64,000 nucleotides of DNA from Pseudomonas triticifolii (GCF_014358015.1 NZ_JACONV010000008.1:62001-126000), one strand, 5' to 3'; counted from the stretch's first letter, positions 1 to 9,222 are shown. The notes: generated by a model from the sequence alone, not told the origin. Made by a program: numbers and translations.

Positions 1-904
1 TGACCTGAACCTGTTGATCGCTCTGGATGCCTTGCTCGACGAAGGCAGCGTGGTGGGCGCAGCGCGGCGCATGCACCTGAGCCCGGCAGCCATGAGTCGC
101 ACGCTGACGCGCATTCGCGAAGCCACCGGCGATCCGGTGCTGGTGCGTGCCGGGCGCGGTCTTGTGCCGACGCCCCGTGCGTTGGCCATGCAGGCGCAGG
201 TCCGTGAGCTGGTCGAGCAGGCTGCGTAGGTGTTTCAGGCGCGTGACGACGTGGACATGACCAGCTTGGAGCGCTGCTTCAATGTGCGCTCCAACGACGT
301 GTTTTTCGGCTCTTTCGGGGCGCGGGTGCTGGAGGCGATCCGTGTCGGTGCGCCCGGCTGCACCCTGCGTTTTGTACCCGAAGGCGCTGGCGATGATGAC
401 GCATTGCGTGAAGGCAGGATCGATCTGTACATCTCGTCACGGCTCAATTTCGGTCCAGAGATCAAGATTCAGAATCTATTCAATACGCGCTTCTGCGGGC
501 TGGCACGGGAGGGGCACCCGATTTTCGACGGGCCGATCACGCCCGAGCGATTCGCCGCATTCGATCACGTCAGCGTGTCGCGCAGAGGCCTTGCCCGAGG
601 ACCGATTGATCCAGCCCTGGCAGAATTCGGGCTGGAGCGGCGCATCGCACTGATCACGCCGCATTTTCACTCGGCGATTTTTGGTGTTGCCGAGTCTGAC
701 CTGATCCTGTCCTTGCCTGAGCCCGTGCTCTGGGGCCTGAAAAAAATGGGTCTGAAGATGCGTGCCTTTGCGATTCCGCTGGCGCTGGAAGGCGTATCGG
801 TCAATCAGGCCTGGCACCCACGCGTCGACAATGACCCTGCGCACCGCTGGCTGCGGCAGACGCTCAAGCAGGTCTGTTCAGTGCCCCGGCAAATGAAACT
901 CTAG
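1..904 (+). pseudogene. LysR-family transcriptional regulator, 5' partial, interrupted by an in-frame amber codon
   Basis: The reading frame is already open at base 2, so the start codon lies upstream of the window. The first 75 codons carry a winged HTH of LysR type (SVVGAARRMHLSPAAMSRTL and the following wing). A TAG at 227-229 interrupts the frame after VEQAA. The same frame then continues for another 224 codons as a LysR effector-binding domain, ending at TAG 902-904. No frameshift is needed. One change (CAG to TAG) would explain the break, because a glutamine fits there (QAA-Q-VFQAR). Either this is a recent pseudogene, or a sequencing error. A GTG directly after the stop could restart translation, but it would give a protein without the DNA-binding domain. 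The regulated genes are not visible here. Confidence 0.8.
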
Positions 905-910
905 GCTCTG

Positions 911-944
911 TACGAAAAGTGGTCGCGCTCGCCGACTTTTCGTA
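911..944. terminator. Inverted repeat between convergent genes, probable bidirectional terminator
   Basis: TACGAAAAGT at 911-920 pairs perfectly with ACTTTTCGTA at 935-944 around a 14-base loop. It lies between the ends of the convergent LysR remnant and the TDT transporter gene. Both arms contain A/T runs, so it could work in either direction. The loop is longer than usual, so an insertion-sequence end remnant is an alternative. Confidence 0.5.
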
Positions 945-949
945 TAGGC

Positions 950-2110
950 CTAACGTCCCCCGTTCGGGCAGGTGGCAATGCACGGTGAAACAAACAGATG
1001 GCCGCGCCATGCGCCTGCGACCGTCCTGGTCGCAACCAGTGTCCACATCATCACCAGCAGAGCGACCAGCGCAATGCCGACGCTGTCGAAAAAGCCCAGC
1101 TGCAAGGTCGTCCCCAGCTTCAACGTAGCGAGCGCGTACACACCCAGAGGAAAGGTAAAGGCCCACCAGCCCAGATTGAACTCGATACCGGCCTTGAAAT
1201 AGCGCAGCGTAATCAGCGCCGCCAGCGCCATCCACCACAGGCCCAGCCCCCAGAACAGCAGGCCGACGATCACGCCGACACCTGCAGCCACGTCGCCGAT
1301 AGACGCCAGGCCGTGCGCGGCGAATACCCGAGGCGCGTCGCTGCCCATCACCAGCATGCCCAAAGCACCTGTGCCAATTGGACCCAGCGCCAGCCAACTG
1401 GAGGCAGCCATGCTCTCATGAGGCAGTTTGTGCAGCGCCAGGCGCAGCAACAGGATCACCAGAATGCTCAGCGCCACCGGCACGGAATAGGCCCACAGCA
1501 CGTAGCTGGTGATGAGAACCGTGAACTGTGATGCGCTGTCGGTCAGGTGCGGCGTCAGCGAGCCTCCGCAGGCGGCGGCGACTTCTGCTGCCACGACGGG
1601 CAGCAACCAGACGGCCGTCATTTTCTCGATACTGTGCTCCTGGCGCGTGAACATCATGAACGGGATCAGCACGCCGTATGCCATTGCCAGCGCCACGTCC
1701 AGCCACCACAGCGCTTCAGCCACGGCAATCACGCCATCGCCCCAGCGCTCGGGTCCGAACACCAACAGGCCATTAATGATCGTGGCCAGGCCCATGGGGA
1801 TCGTGCCGAAGAACATCGAGACCGTCGAATGCCCGAACACCTGCCGCGCCTCGTCGAAAAACATCAGCCAGCGGCTGGCGTACATCACACTGAACAGTAC
1901 AAACAGGACGACGCTGAAGAACCACAGCGCCTCGCCCACGTTGCGCAGCAGGGCGATGTTGCCCGGCAGTTGCGCAAGGGCCAGGGACAGGACGCCGGTG
2001 CCCATGGTCACCGCGAACCAGTTAGGCGTGAACTGGCGAATCGCTTCACGCGGGCTCGATAACGAGGCGAGGGGTGCCATGCCTTCGATCACGGTTGTAA
2101 GCCTGCTCAT
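950..2110 (-). CDS. TDT-family (TehA/Mae1/SLAC1-like) membrane transporter
   Basis: The 386-residue protein is strongly hydrophobic, with about ten predicted membrane helices. The first begins at the FTPNWFAVTMGTGVLSLAL segment (residues about 28-46), which is typical of the tellurite-resistance/dicarboxylate transporter (TDT) family. Known members export sulfite (fungal Ssu1), malate or anions, or give tellurite resistance. The sequence alone does not show the substrate. The gene is divergent from a LysR regulator that closely resembles YeiE, the sulfite-responsive regulator of enterobacteria. I therefore infer that sulfite or a related anion is exported. The ATG at 2110 follows a GGAG-like site. 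The gene end is convergent with the LysR remnant. Confidence 0.8.
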   Translation of the reverse strand: MSRLTTVIEGMAPLASLSSPREAIRQFTPNWFAVTMGTGVLSLALAQLPGNIALLRNVGEALWFFSVVLFVLFSVMYASRWLMFFDEARQVFGHSTVSMFFGTIPMGLATIINGLLVFGPERWGDGVIAVAEALWWLDVALAMAYGVLIPFMMFTRQEHSIEKMTAVWLLPVVAAEVAAACGGSLTPHLTDSASQFTVLITSYVLWAYSVPVALSILVILLLRLALHKLPHESMAASSWLALGPIGTGALGMLVMGSDAPRVFAAHGLASIGDVAAGVGVIVGLLFWGLGLWWMALAALITLRYFKAGIEFNLGWWAFTFPLGVYALATLKLGTTLQLGFFDSVGIALVALLVMMWTLVATRTVAGAWRGHLFVSPCIATCPNGGR

Positions 2111-2195
2111 TGCGTTCTCCTGCTGACGGTTCTGGTGAATGAGGTCAGTGTAAGGAGGTGCGTATAATTCTCTAAACGGTTAATCTCGATTCCAG

Positions 2196-2214
2196 TTACC
2201 TGTTATTCAGGTAA
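2196..2214. promoter_or_regulatory. Palindromic LysR-type operator in the divergent promoter region
   Basis: TTACCTG-TTATT-CAGGTAA is a perfect 7-5-7 palindrome containing the T-N11-A pattern of LysR-family sites. It lies 23 bases upstream of the TTG start of the YeiE-like regulator and within the shared promoter region of the TDT transporter. This is the expected place for autoregulation plus activation of the divergent gene. Confidence 0.6.
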
Positions 2215-2236
2215 ATAGGTCTTTGGGAGTCATGGT

Positions 2237-3133
2237 TTGAAACTCAACCTGCGTCAGTTGCAGATATTCTGCGCCGTCACTCAACACGGCAGCACCGTGG
2301 GCGCGGGACTTGCCGTTGCGCTTTCTCAGTCGGCAACCAGCGCTGCCTTGAACGAGTTGGAAAGCGCTTTGGGCACTCGCTTGTTCGATCGCGTCGGCAA
2401 GCGGCTGGTCCTCAACGACAACGGGCATGCGCTGCTGCCAAAAGCCCGGCAACTGCTGGAAAGCGCCCAGCAGATCGAAGACAGTTTTCTATTGCCCGAT
2501 GCGGGTCTGGATACGCGTTTGCGCATTGGCTGCAGCAGCACCATCGGCAACTACGTATTGCCGCAGATCGTCGCAGCGTTGCGGACCTCGGCGCCCTCGT
2601 TGCGGGTGGACATGGACATCGGCAACAGCGCCCTGATTGCACGCAAGGTCGCGCAATTCGAGATCGACATGGGGCTGATCGAAGCGCCCTGTCATCTGCC
2701 CGAGCTGATCGCAGAGCCCTGGCTGGTGGATGAAATGCTCATCGTTGCCGGGCGCGATCATCCGCTGGCTGCGCAGGAGCAGGTGTCGCTGAGCGATCTG
2801 CAACACGCCGAATGGCTGCTGCGCGAACCGGGTTCCGGGACTCGCGAAGAGGTCGAGCACTTGCTGCTCAGGCACCTTCATGACCTGGAAGACATGCGCC
2901 AGATGGGCAGTTCCGAAGCGATCAAACGCACGTTGGCGCAGGGCATCGGCATCAGTTGCCTGTCTCGCCGGGTGGTCGCCGATCTGTTGGCGAGCGGGGA
3001 GTTGCAGATGCTTAACAGCCCCTTGCCACCGCTGACCCGCCGGTTTTTTCTGATCCGCCACCGCGACAAGTTTGTCTCGACGAGTCTGCAGCGGTTCAGT
3101 GAGCAGTGCAGAGCGTCGGCAAGCGGGGCGTGA
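2237..3133 (+). CDS. LysR-family transcriptional regulator, YeiE-like
   Basis: The protein has 298 residues: an N-terminal LysR HTH (residues about 1-60, with LSQSATSAALNELESALG as recognition region) and a periplasmic-binding-like effector domain. Segments such as LFDRVGKRLV, SSTIGNYVLP and GIGISCLSRRV match what I recall of E. coli YeiE, a sulfite-sensing regulator; this is a resemblance judged by eye. The only start in frame that keeps the whole HTH is TTG at 2237; the ATG at 2231 is out of frame. The gene is divergent from the TDT transporter and has a perfect palindrome in its promoter. The likely role is control of that transporter. Function in sulfur stress is inference. Confidence 0.85.
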   Translation: MKLNLRQLQIFCAVTQHGSTVGAGLAVALSQSATSAALNELESALGTRLFDRVGKRLVLNDNGHALLPKARQLLESAQQIEDSFLLPDAGLDTRLRIGCSSTIGNYVLPQIVAALRTSAPSLRVDMDIGNSALIARKVAQFEIDMGLIEAPCHLPELIAEPWLVDEMLIVAGRDHPLAAQEQVSLSDLQHAEWLLREPGSGTREEVEHLLLRHLHDLEDMRQMGSSEAIKRTLAQGIGISCLSRRVVADLLASGELQMLNSPLPPLTRRFFLIRHRDKFVSTSLQRFSEQCRASASGA

Positions 3134-3246
3134 TCGCAGGAAAACGTACTGTCGCTCACCCAATAAATCCAGCCTGCCGAGTTGGCGCTTTTTCTGCGTC
3201 CGGTGCTGCTGGCGGGATTCAAGGGCACAGACGCAGGCGAGAAAGA

Positions 3247-4665
3247 TCACGATACGCTCATGGTTCGCCACGGCTTCAGCCACAGCGCCAGGCCCACCAT
3301 CAACAACGCGCCATACGCACAACTGAGCCCCAGTTGCAGCCAGGTGTTCTGCAATGGATGCAGCACCATCGCAGCAAATGTCATCAGTCCGGCCGCCATC
3401 AGCCAGTGGCTGCGCCACGGCAGTACGTTCAGCAGCGATTGGCGGCGCATCAGCAATACGCCGGTCACCAGTGCGCCACCCAGCGCGGCGAGGGCGACGC
3501 CGGTCAGCCCGAACACGAAGGGCAGGAGGGCAAGCAGTACGGCATTGCACAGACTGCCGATCAGTTCGCAGTTGAGCGGCAGACGGGTATCTCCGGCTGC
3601 ATAGGCGTACCGTGCCAACAGGGCATTCCAGGCACCGAACATCAGTGGTACGGCGAACCAGGCCAGTAACCCCGGCAGCGGACCCTCGTGTGTCTGGTTG
3701 GGCAGCAACAGGACCGCCAGGGCTCCGGCCGCACCGATCAGACCGGTCACAGCCGGAAGGGTCAGCAGCGTGGCGCTGCCCAGGCCTCGTTTCAGCAGGT
3801 TCAAACGTTGATCGCCCGCGCTCCCGCTCATCAATCCGAGCAGCACCTGATTCAGGCTCATCAAGGCGATCAGCGGCAGGTTGATCAGCTTGCGCGCCAG
3901 ATTGACCCAGGTCACTGCGCCTTCGCCCAGCAGCGAGGCAACCATCCGCTCCAGCAGTGCCAGGCCCTGACTGGCCAGGTTACTGCTCAGCAGCGGTCCG
4001 ATGCGCTCCAGCAGTTCACGCACGACGCCGGCTTCTGCCTGCCATTGCCAGGGCCGCCAGCCTGAGCGATACAGGCTCGGCAGCAGCACGACCGGCATCA
4101 GCACGCTGCCCAGTACACAAGCGCCGGCCAGACCCGCAGGCGTGGCCGCGTGGTTCAGGGTGGCGAGATAGATCACGGGCGGCAGGTTAAACAATAACGA
4201 CCCCAGCCCGGCCAATACAAAGCGTGAACGCGCCTGCAATGGCACACAGAACAATCCGTGCAGCACAAAACCCGGCGCGCACCAGGCCAGCCAACGCAGG
4301 CCGCTGCCGGCCTGTGCGTAGCCGTCTGCATCCAGCCCGGGACCGATCAGGCGCACCAGCAGATCGGCAGCCAGTGCGAGCACAATGCTGACGAGTACAC
4401 CGACAAAGGCCAGCCTCGGGGTCATTGCGCCCAGCCAACGTTGTTGGTCTTCGGCCGTGCGTTGCTTGTACAGCGGCAGGGCGGCAGCGCTGAGCAATCC
4501 GGCGGCCAGCGACATGCGCAGGGCTTCGGGCAGAAACATCGAAACCAGAAAGGCGTCGCTCTGGCTGCCTGCGCCCCAGGCGGCGACCAGCAGCCATTCG
4601 CGGGCGAAGCCTGCAGCCAGCCCGGTGAGGGTGGCCAGGGTCAGCCACAGTGTCGAACCCAGCAT
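3247..4665 (-). CDS. pslK: PslK-like MviN/MurJ-family flippase
   Basis: A 472-residue polytopic protein with about 13-14 hydrophobic segments and the N-terminal pattern of the MviN/MurJ/Wzx (MOP) superfamily (GFAREWLLVAAWGAGSQSDAF). In P. aeruginosa, PslK has this role and is thought to move lipid-linked Psl repeat units across the inner membrane. Here it is the last gene of the minus-strand Psl-like cluster, 14 bases after the acyltransferase gene. The housekeeping murJ lies elsewhere in pseudomonads, so a polysaccharide flippase is the better reading. It is convergent with the YeiE-like regulator, with 113 bases between them and no strong terminator visible. Confidence 0.8.
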   Translation of the reverse strand: MLGSTLWLTLATLTGLAAGFAREWLLVAAWGAGSQSDAFLVSMFLPEALRMSLAAGLLSAAALPLYKQRTAEDQQRWLGAMTPRLAFVGVLVSIVLALAADLLVRLIGPGLDADGYAQAGSGLRWLAWCAPGFVLHGLFCVPLQARSRFVLAGLGSLLFNLPPVIYLATLNHAATPAGLAGACVLGSVLMPVVLLPSLYRSGWRPWQWQAEAGVVRELLERIGPLLSSNLASQGLALLERMVASLLGEGAVTWVNLARKLINLPLIALMSLNQVLLGLMSGSAGDQRLNLLKRGLGSATLLTLPAVTGLIGAAGALAVLLLPNQTHEGPLPGLLAWFAVPLMFGAWNALLARYAYAAGDTRLPLNCELIGSLCNAVLLALLPFVFGLTGVALAALGGALVTGVLLMRRQSLLNVLPWRSHWLMAAGLMTFAAMVLHPLQNTWLQLGLSCAYGALLMVGLALWLKPWRTMSVS

Positions 4666-4679
4666 CGTCGTCGTGTCTG

Positions 4680-5501
4680 TCAGTGAAACAGGGTGAACAG
4701 GCCTTTGCCGCCCACCTTGTATTTGAGATGACGGGCGCGCTCGCCTTTGATTTCAGCATTGGGGCCGCTGACGATGGCGTAGGGCGGCACGGGCTTTGAC
4801 ACCACGCTATTGCCGCCGACCACCGCGCCTTCGCCAATGTTGGCACCGAACGAAAGCAGCGCCCTGCTGCAGATCCAGGCGTAGTCGCCGATGAAGACCG
4901 GCCCGCCGACGGCCCAGAACTCCGGTTCGTTCAAATCGTGTCCACCCGCAATGATCAACACGTGGGAGGCGATGGTCACGTGATCACCAATCACCAGTCC
5001 GCCTCGTGCGTCCAGCTGACAATGCCAGCCCACCGTGCTGTCGTTGCCGATGCGCAGGCTGTCCACGCCCAGTACTTCGGTATTGCGCCACACGGTCGAG
5101 CCTTTGCCGATTTTCGCGCCGCCCATACGCAACCAGAGCAGGCGGAAAGTATGGCTGGGGATCTTGCAGATGATCATGTTGTACAGCTGCTCCCAGGTGC
5201 GCAGCATGCGGTCGCGCAAGGTCGGCCAGTTGATACCGTACAGCGGGATCAACGCGCCAATTGTTTCGCTGGCCAGCAATCGGTAGAAGCGCCTCGCCAG
5301 TGGCGGCTCGATCCGGGGCTCGATGTTCAGGTAGCAGATGAACGACAGGGTGGTGTCCTTGATGCGGGTCTCGAAGCAGACCTCGTTGTCCAGCATCCAC
5401 TGATAGGTCGCCTCCAGCTCTTCCAGCGGGACCGCCATCTTGCGCGCGTAGTCGGGCAATGCCTCTCGCAGGTTATGAGAATGCATCATGCGATGTTTCA
5501 T
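4680..5501 (-). CDS. Left-handed beta-helix (hexapeptide) acyltransferase of the Psl-like cluster
   Basis: The 273-residue protein has an N-terminal helical region (1-125), then a run of hexapeptide turns from about residue 130 (GAKIGKGSTV, LRIGNDSTV, LVIGDHVTI, VFIGDYAWI, ANIGEGAVVGGNSVV). This is the fold of WcaF/serine-acetyltransferase-type O-acetyltransferases. The start overlaps the stop of pslJ by four bases (ATGA), so it is part of the same operon. It probably acetylates a sugar of the polymer or its precursor in the cytoplasm. P. aeruginosa has instead a membrane-bound acyltransferase, PslL, after pslK. That gene is not present in this window. Confidence 0.75.
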   Translation of the reverse strand: MKHRMMHSHNLREALPDYARKMAVPLEELEATYQWMLDNEVCFETRIKDTTLSFICYLNIEPRIEPPLARRFYRLLASETIGALIPLYGINWPTLRDRMLRTWEQLYNMIICKIPSHTFRLLWLRMGGAKIGKGSTVWRNTEVLGVDSLRIGNDSTVGWHCQLDARGGLVIGDHVTIASHVLIIAGGHDLNEPEFWAVGGPVFIGDYAWICSRALLSFGANIGEGAVVGGNSVVSKPVPPYAIVSGPNAEIKGERARHLKYKVGGKGLFTLFH

Positions 5502-6913
5502 TTGAGGGCTCCCTGCTCGGGTAAGGCAGTGGTGGATTGGAGCGGTCTTGGCGCAGTCAGGCGCAAACGCCTGCTTTCATGCAGGCTGATGCCCACAAAC
5601 AGCCAGAACAGCGCGACCAGTACGTTGGTGAAACTGAAATAGTGGTCGAAGAGACCGCTGAACAGAGCAGACAGCACTCCAGTCATGCAGCCCAGGCTGA
5701 TGGCGTTTTCCGGCGTCAGGACAATCCTGCCCGCAGCGGGGCGCACTTCTTTCCACCAGCTGATCGTCACCGCAATGAACAGCAGCATACCGGGCAGTCC
5801 CATCTTGTAGACGAAATTGAGCCACAGGTTGGAAATCCCGAAATCGGTATAGCCAGGAACCGGCGGGTCGACCTTAAAGCCGATCCCGAAGGGAAAGGTG
5901 GCCATGGCAGCGGGGAAGTGACTGTATTCCAGGAAGCGAATCGCGGTACTGGTGTCGTCGTCGGAGAACAGCCCCATGATGCGATCCTGCAGGGGCGGGT
6001 AGAACATCAAAAACACCAGGCCCATCGCCCCGCCCGCCATCAGCATATGTCCCAGGTGCGGAATACGCCGACGCGTCATCCACAGCATGATCGCTACCAG
6101 GCTCAGCAATGCGCCCCGCGAGCCGGTCAGCAATAGCCCGATGGCGCCCAGCGCCGCGACCGTCAGACCCAGCGCGCGCACGGACCCTGTGCGTGTCATG
6201 CCGAAGCAGAACGCCAGCGGCAGCAGCATCGCCAATGCGCCACCCGCGACGTTGGGGTGCATCCAGGGTGAGCCCATGCGACTGGAAAATGACAACAGCG
6301 TTTGGCCAAGTACATCGGCACCGCTGTAGCCCATGACCCTGAGAATCGGCGTGATCGTCAGTGCTGTGCCGCTGAACAGATACACCGGTATCGACAGCAG
6401 CAGCATCATCAGTGTGCCGCCAAGCAGAGCGATGATCAGGTGTTCAAGGGTGCGCAGATCCGTCAGCAGACGCGGCACCAGAAACAGAATCGACAGATTG
6501 AACAGCCAGCGTACCCAGTTGATGGGGCCATTGCCTTCAGCCACGATGGTCAACTGACCGATCAAAAACGGGAAGGCACTGAACATCATCAGCGCCACCA
6601 GCAGCCGCTCGGTACGCAGCATGTTCGGCACCCGGGTCTGATGTTGAACCATGGCCTGAAACAGGTAGCTGGCCCAGGTCAACATGATCAGTGCTTCGGA
6701 CACCGTGGTACGAATGCCGATCTGCACCGTTGAGTACGGAATGAAGGTGCCGATGACGCAGAACAGCAACAGGCCGCGCACCGGCCGCCGGATCACGGTG
6801 ATGATCGAGGCGGTACCGACGATTGCCAGCAACACCACAGGCATCGGCAACAGCCACATCATCACGCCGAACAGCAGACTGAAAAACAATCCTATTGGCA
6901 TGGCCAGCGACAT
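5498..6913 (-). CDS. pslJ: PslJ-like O-antigen ligase/polymerase family membrane protein
   Basis: A 471-residue inner-membrane protein with about 12 hydrophobic segments and the long periplasmic loop expected of Wzy/WaaL-type enzymes. The GSRGALLSLVAIML segment near the middle is typical of the Wzy_C family. PslJ is thought to polymerise or ligate Psl repeat units. The open frame extends 23 codons further upstream, but ATG 6911-6913 overlaps the pslI stop as ATGA and gives the hydrophobic N-terminus MSLAMPIGLFFSLLFG. I therefore use that start. Confidence 0.8.
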   Translation of the reverse strand: MSLAMPIGLFFSLLFGVMMWLLPMPVVLLAIVGTASIITVIRRPVRGLLLFCVIGTFIPYSTVQIGIRTTVSEALIMLTWASYLFQAMVQHQTRVPNMLRTERLLVALMMFSAFPFLIGQLTIVAEGNGPINWVRWLFNLSILFLVPRLLTDLRTLEHLIIALLGGTLMMLLLSIPVYLFSGTALTITPILRVMGYSGADVLGQTLLSFSSRMGSPWMHPNVAGGALAMLLPLAFCFGMTRTGSVRALGLTVAALGAIGLLLTGSRGALLSLVAIMLWMTRRRIPHLGHMLMAGGAMGLVFLMFYPPLQDRIMGLFSDDDTSTAIRFLEYSHFPAAMATFPFGIGFKVDPPVPGYTDFGISNLWLNFVYKMGLPGMLLFIAVTISWWKEVRPAAGRIVLTPENAISLGCMTGVLSALFSGLFDHYFSFTNVLVALFWLFVGISLHESRRLRLTAPRPLQSTTALPEQGALK

Positions 6914-8013
6914 CAGCGCAACTCCTCGAGCGTGGCATGCACGTGTTTGCAGAACGCGTCCAGGTTGTAGCGTGCGGCCCATTGCCTGGCCAGCGCAGGG
7001 TCTTCAGCGGGAGCATTCGACAGCGTGCCCATCAGCCGGATCAGATAGCCGCTGTCCGTGGGCGAGAAGTGCGGGCTGTCCGGCGGTGCGATTTCATCCA
7101 GCGACGAGCCGGTCGCTACTGCGACCCGCGTGCCGACACTCAGGGCTTCGATCACCGGCAGGCCAAAGCCTTCGCATCGCGAGGGCTGCCACAGCCGGTC
7201 GGCATCGCGATACACCGTATGCAGTTCGGCATCGGTCAGCCCGCTCAGTACGTGCAGGCCGGGCAACTGGCGTTGGGCGTCGGTCAACGGATCATCGCCG
7301 CCGACCAGCACCAGGTCGGGCGTGTCGACAAACTGCATGCGCGCGGTCTGCCAGGCATCGACGAACCATTTGATGTTCTTGCGTGGCTCACGGGTGCCTA
7401 CGCATAGCCAGTAGCGCTCAGGCAGTTGCAGCTGACTGATGTCGGCCGCTTCGCCATTAAACCCTTCGACCAGCAGCGGCACGATGCGGATCTTGTCCCG
7501 CGCCTTGGGAAACAGACGTAACACTTCGCCCGCTGTGTACTGCGAAGGCAGCCAGACCTGATCGGCGACCCGGATCGAATGGGCGATCGAGAGGTAATCG
7601 GTCAGCCGGTAGAGACTCGCCTTGAGGCGAGAGCCGTGTTTGTTCTGTTGTGTGATCTGAAACAGGTCGTGCAACTGCAACACGTAGCGCACGCCCGCCG
7701 GTTTGCGCCCCAGTGGCAGGCCCATGTTGATATTGGTGAAATAGATCTGGATGTCTGCATCGCGTAACGCCTTGGGCAGGTAGACGCCTTCAAAACGTAG
7801 CCGGTTGGGTAGACGGTGCACCGAATCCAGGGGGATAGCCCACCTGGGCACATGAATCAGGCGTCGAATCGGGTGGTTGTAGGGTGCCACGCCGAACAGT
7901 TGCAACTGAACGTCGGGATGGGCGCGAAATGCGGTTTCCAGCGCGAAATTCTGGCGCCCGATGCCGCTTGTGGGATAACCGGCTGCTGCGCGGTAATCAA
8001 GTCCTATACGCAT
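6913..8013 (-). CDS. pslI: PslI-like GT4 glycosyltransferase
   Basis: A 366-residue GT-B glycosyltransferase. The N-terminal half begins MRIGLDYRAAAGYPTSGIGR; the C-terminal half has the GT4 nucleotide-sugar site (CVGTREPRKN, then PSRCEGFGLPVIEALSVGT with the E-x7-E pattern). It would add one sugar, probably mannose, to the lipid-linked Psl repeat unit in the cytoplasm. The frame is open 30 codons further upstream, but the ATG at 8013 has AAGGA just before it and gives the usual N-terminus. The start overlaps the end of pslH by 17 bases. Confidence 0.85.
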   Translation of the reverse strand: MRIGLDYRAAAGYPTSGIGRQNFALETAFRAHPDVQLQLFGVAPYNHPIRRLIHVPRWAIPLDSVHRLPNRLRFEGVYLPKALRDADIQIYFTNINMGLPLGRKPAGVRYVLQLHDLFQITQQNKHGSRLKASLYRLTDYLSIAHSIRVADQVWLPSQYTAGEVLRLFPKARDKIRIVPLLVEGFNGEAADISQLQLPERYWLCVGTREPRKNIKWFVDAWQTARMQFVDTPDLVLVGGDDPLTDAQRQLPGLHVLSGLTDAELHTVYRDADRLWQPSRCEGFGLPVIEALSVGTRVAVATGSSLDEIAPPDSPHFSPTDSGYLIRLMGTLSNAPAEDPALARQWAARYNLDAFCKHVHATLEELR

Positions 8014-9220
8014 GAGCGCGATCCTTGCTTGGGAGCGTAAGTCGGGTGTAGATGACTTCCAGCTGTGCGGCCGACACGGACCAGTCATGCCGGGCGCGCG
8101 CATAAACGCGCCCAGCTTCGCCGATCCGTTCCAGGCGCGCCGGGTTGTCGAGGTTGTCCGTAATCAGTCGCGCCAGCCCGGCGGTATCTTCACTGCCCAG
8201 ATACTGCTCGCCGTTGGTCACGGCGAGGCCCGATACACCCTGTCCCGTGGTTACGATCGCAAGACCGGCCGCCATGGCTTCCAGGGTCTTGAGCTTCGAG
8301 CCGCCACCTTGGCGCAGCGGGGCAAAAAAGATCGCCGCTGTCGCTTGCAGCGCACGCAGGTCGGGTACAAAGCCCAGCCATTCGATACGCGGATCGGGCC
8401 AGCGCTCGCGCCAGCTCTGAGGCATGGCGAAGCCGCCGATGGCGAAGCGCACGTTGGGCGATAAGGCCCAGACCTGCGGAAGGATTTCATCCAGCGCCCA
8501 TTCGATGGCGTCGATGTTGGGACCGTATTCGTAGTTGCCGATAAACAGCAGCCGCTGGCTGGTGCGGTCGGCATGGACGCTGGCGTAATAGCCGCAATCC
8601 ACGCTGTTGACCACGTACGAGGTGGCTCTGCCACTCAGTCGTGACAACGCCTTGGCGTCGTCTTCGGTGACGGCAACCAGCTCGTCTGCCTGCTGGAAAA
8701 CGCGCATCTCCCAGCGCCGATAACGCCAGCGGTCGTAGACAGCAAACGCGTTGGCCCAGCGCGGCAGGCGTTCATAACTCGCCGAACCCAGGTCGGACTC
8801 AACGTTGTGCTCGGTCAGGAGGAACGGCTTGCCCGAGCGTTGCAGTGCGCGCTCGAACGGTTGAAAGGCGTAGGTATGTTGTAACTGGATCACGTCCCAG
8901 TCTTCTTCGAGCAATTGTTCGAAGGCCTTTTCGAGCGACGAGGAGTAGCCGTTGACGCTGGCCAGCATGGGCGGCGGCGCAAAGGCGACTGCCAGCAAGG
9001 TCTTGAGGCTGAACAGCGGACGTCGGTCAATCACGACCAGCCGTTCCAGCCAGGGCTCCAGTGCCGAGCGGCAACTGTCGTCCAGCGCGGTCTTGGACTG
9101 CACCAGCAAGGTGATGCGGTGGCCGCGTGCCGCCAGGTTGCGCAGCAAGTGGTATTCGCGCGTCTTGCCGCCGCTGGTGGTGGGCCAGGGCAGGTACGGG
9201 AGTGTCCACAGTATCCGCAT
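7997..9220 (-). CDS. pslH: PslH-like GT4 glycosyltransferase
   Basis: A glycosyltransferase of 407 residues. The N-terminus MRILWTLPYLPWPTTSGGKTR and the C-terminal pattern APLRQGGGSKLKTLEAMAAG are typical of the GT-B family 4 enzymes that include PslH. Its predicted job is sugar transfer during Psl repeat-unit assembly. An in-frame ATG five codons upstream (9235) would overlap pslG by 13 bases. The ATG at 9220 lies two bases after the pslG stop and has GGAAG upstream, so I prefer it. Confidence 0.85.
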   Translation of the reverse strand: MRILWTLPYLPWPTTSGGKTREYHLLRNLAARGHRITLLVQSKTALDDSCRSALEPWLERLVVIDRRPLFSLKTLLAVAFAPPPMLASVNGYSSSLEKAFEQLLEEDWDVIQLQHTYAFQPFERALQRSGKPFLLTEHNVESDLGSASYERLPRWANAFAVYDRWRYRRWEMRVFQQADELVAVTEDDAKALSRLSGRATSYVVNSVDCGYYASVHADRTSQRLLFIGNYEYGPNIDAIEWALDEILPQVWALSPNVRFAIGGFAMPQSWRERWPDPRIEWLGFVPDLRALQATAAIFFAPLRQGGGSKLKTLEAMAAGLAIVTTGQGVSGLAVTNGEQYLGSEDTAGLARLITDNLDNPARLERIGEAGRVYARARHDWSVSAAQLEVIYTRLTLPSKDRAHAYRT

Positions 9221-9222
9221 GG

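Noticed and set aside
911..944. Insertion-sequence end
   Set aside because: The inverted repeat has no transposase remnant or target duplication near it; a terminator between convergent genes explains it better.
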